From assembly GCA_021838945.1 (NCBI GenBank), contig JAKCCH010000026.1, positions 1 through 34,433 on the forward strand: DNA of 34,433 bases, given 5' to 3'. Positions 33,576 through 34,433 of the stretch are shown here, in pieces. The position numbers and the translations under genes were made by a program. The notes beneath the pieces are model-generated. The model was given only the letters and a program-made list of their open reading frames with translations. It had not been told where the DNA came from and ran no database searches. The stretch is from Actinomycetes bacterium (GTDB taxonomy: Bacteria > Actinomycetota > Acidimicrobiia > Acidimicrobiales > Bog-793). The stretch's first letter is position 1, and each line of letters opens with the position of its first letter.

Positions 33576-34187
33576 CTACGCCGTCGTCGCTAGAGCGGTG
33601 CGGCAGAAGGCGAGGCCCAGCCGGAGCGCCTCGTCCCGGTCCATGCCGGGTTCGCCGGTCACGACCCGAATCGACAGGCCATCGAGCAGCGAGGTGCAGA
33701 CCGTGACGAAGTCGTCGATCGCTTCGACGACGAAGATCTGCTGTTCGCAGCCGGCAAGGACGATCGCTCGGAGGTCACGCTCCCACGCCTCGTCCATCTC
33801 CGCCTGTGCCCGCCGGGCATCCTCGTCGGCTCCGGTGAGATCCCAGAGCGCAGTCCAGAGCGTCCAACGCGGATCGCCGCGCCCCGTCGGCAGGTAGAGC
33901 TCGAGAAAGGCGACGAGGGCGGACCTCGGATCTGCCGAGCTTCCCACGATCCGGGAGCGCTCGAGCGTGAGGTCGGCCTCGCTCGCCCGGAGGGCCTCGA
34001 GGAGCAGCCGCTCCTTCGTCCCGAAGTAGTAGAGGAGATGGCCGGGGCTCATGCCGGCCCACTTGCCGATCTGTGCGACGGACAGGTTCGAGGGGCCCTG
34101 CTCAGCGATCGCCGTGATGGCGGCGTCGACGGCTCGCTTGCGTGCACGGCGCCCCTTCTCCCGAAGTCGTGGCCCGGGTTCGGTGAT
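33576..34187 (-). CDS. TetR family transcriptional regulator, apparent ATC start
   Basis: With this start the protein is 203 aa, the normal TetR length. The DNA-binding domain is complete: RKRAVDAAITAIAEQGPSNL, then SVAQIGKWAGMSPGHLLYYF and GTKERLLLEAL. The C-terminal part (ALVAFLELYL, RWTLWTALWDL, DDFVTVCTSLLDGL) is the usual ligand and dimer domain. No ATG, GTG or TTG exists in frame between the TAG near 34247 and the ATG at 34052, which lies inside the recognition helix and would destroy the domain. ATC 34187-34185 has a perfect AGGAGG 8 nt upstream, so it is either a rare ATC start or a mutated ATG/GTG. It is divergent from an amidohydrolase gene, its likely target. Confidence 0.75.
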   Translation of the reverse strand: MTEPGPRLREKGRRARKRAVDAAITAIAEQGPSNLSVAQIGKWAGMSPGHLLYYFGTKERLLLEALRASEADLTLERSRIVGSSADPRSALVAFLELYLPTGRGDPRWTLWTALWDLTGADEDARRAQAEMDEAWERDLRAIVLAGCEQQIFVVEAIDDFVTVCTSLLDGLSIRVVTGEPGMDRDEALRLGLAFCRTALATTA

Positions 34188-34232
34188 GCCCTCGTCCTCC
34201 TCTGACCCTCCGGGCCTCGGTGCGGCGCGATC

Positions 34233-34261
34233 TTGACTGTGATTCTAGAACATAGTACAAG
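34233..34261 (+). promoter_or_regulatory. Promoter of the amidohydrolase gene with an embedded palindrome
   Basis: TTGACT (34233-34238) and TACAAG (34256-34261) are spaced by 17 bp, a good sigma-70-type arrangement. The expected transcription start falls at or just before ATG 34269, so the mRNA may be leaderless or nearly so. The spacer contains the palindrome TTCTAGAA (34243-34250), a candidate operator for the divergent TetR protein. Confidence 0.6.
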
Positions 34262-34268
34262 AAGGTGT

Positions 34269-34433
34269 ATGGCTCCCGTGGACCTGGCGATCGTCAACGG
34301 CCGGCTCTGGACCGGCGAGGCTGCCAGAGGGGACTGCTCCGCCGTTGCGGTGCGAGGCGACAGGATCGTGGCGGTCGGCTCGGATGCCGACATCAGATCG
34401 CTCGTTTCGCCCTCGACGGAGGTGATCGACGCG
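34269..34433 (+). CDS. Amidohydrolase family protein, N-terminal part (cut by window end)
   Basis: The first 55 codons are present. VDLAIVNGRLWTGEAARGDC, AVAVRGDRIVAVGSDADIRS and PSTEVIDA match the N-terminal beta-sandwich strands of amidohydrolase_3/YtcJ-like metal-dependent hydrolases. The metal-binding HxH motif normally follows after about 15 more residues and lies beyond the window. AGAAGG precedes the ATG closely. The divergent TetR gene probably regulates it. The substrate cannot be told. Confidence 0.8.
   Translation, partial: MAPVDLAIVNGRLWTGEAARGDCSAVAVRGDRIVAVGSDADIRSLVSPSTEVIDA

Overview
This is high-GC (clearly above 60%), gene-dense DNA with many GTG starts and 4-8 bp operon overlaps. 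The gene families point to the Actinomycetota: a fused PcaL, LivJGFHM-type importers, DinB/DUF664 proteins, a DUF222-HNH protein, a cyclase-STAND-TPR protein and secreted Cys-repeat proteins. A lineage such as Acidimicrobiia or Thermoleophilia would fit, but that is a guess from family content. No rRNA, tRNA, CRISPR array, insertion sequence or prophage gene is visible, and no gene-free stretch exceeds about 180 bp.

Region 1 (113-10566) is an aromatic-acid catabolic block. On the minus strand, in transcription order, come pcaI and pcaL, then a Tat-lipoprotein substrate-binding protein with livG, livF, livH and livM, then pobA and a MetE-like zinc methyltransferase. pcaJ, the partner subunit of pcaI, is divergent on the plus strand. 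PobA converts 4-hydroxybenzoate to protocatechuate, PcaL carries out two late steps of the protocatechuate branch, and PcaIJ activates 3-oxoadipate with CoA. PcaGH, PcaB and PcaF are not in the window. The importer is inferred to bring in an aromatic acid.

Region 2 (10576-17059) is mixed. It holds a secreted protein with eight indel-free 56-residue repeats, a methyltransferase, a small DUF2892/glutaredoxin operon behind a CsoR/CstR-like operator, a lone groES, two DinB-like genes, threonine synthase and a GNAT gene with a 5' frameshift.

Region 3 (17124-24421) is rich in signalling and surface proteins: a cyclase-STAND-TPR protein, an MFS exporter, a secreted RCC1-type propeller, and, divergent from it, an ECF sigma factor overlapping a membrane-anchored Asp-box protein. 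The last two look like a sigma factor and its surface sensor or anti-sigma factor.

Region 4 (24453-34433) holds menB, a DHA2 drug exporter, a secreted protein with a duplicated domain and a 25-bp tandem repeat at its 3' end, a DUF222-HNH protein, a response regulator that has lost its N-terminus, a PEP-mutase/isocitrate-lyase-like enzyme, small membrane or secreted proteins, a Cys-containing HTH regulator, a TetR regulator that seems to start at ATC, and the first 55 codons of an amidohydrolase cut by the window edge.

The points most worth following are the sigma/Asp-box/RCC1 locus, the palindromic CsoR/CstR-like operator, the perfect 8 x 56 repeat protein, the split pcaI/pcaJ, and the genes with damaged or non-canonical starts. 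I do not see a clearly new defence or mobile system.
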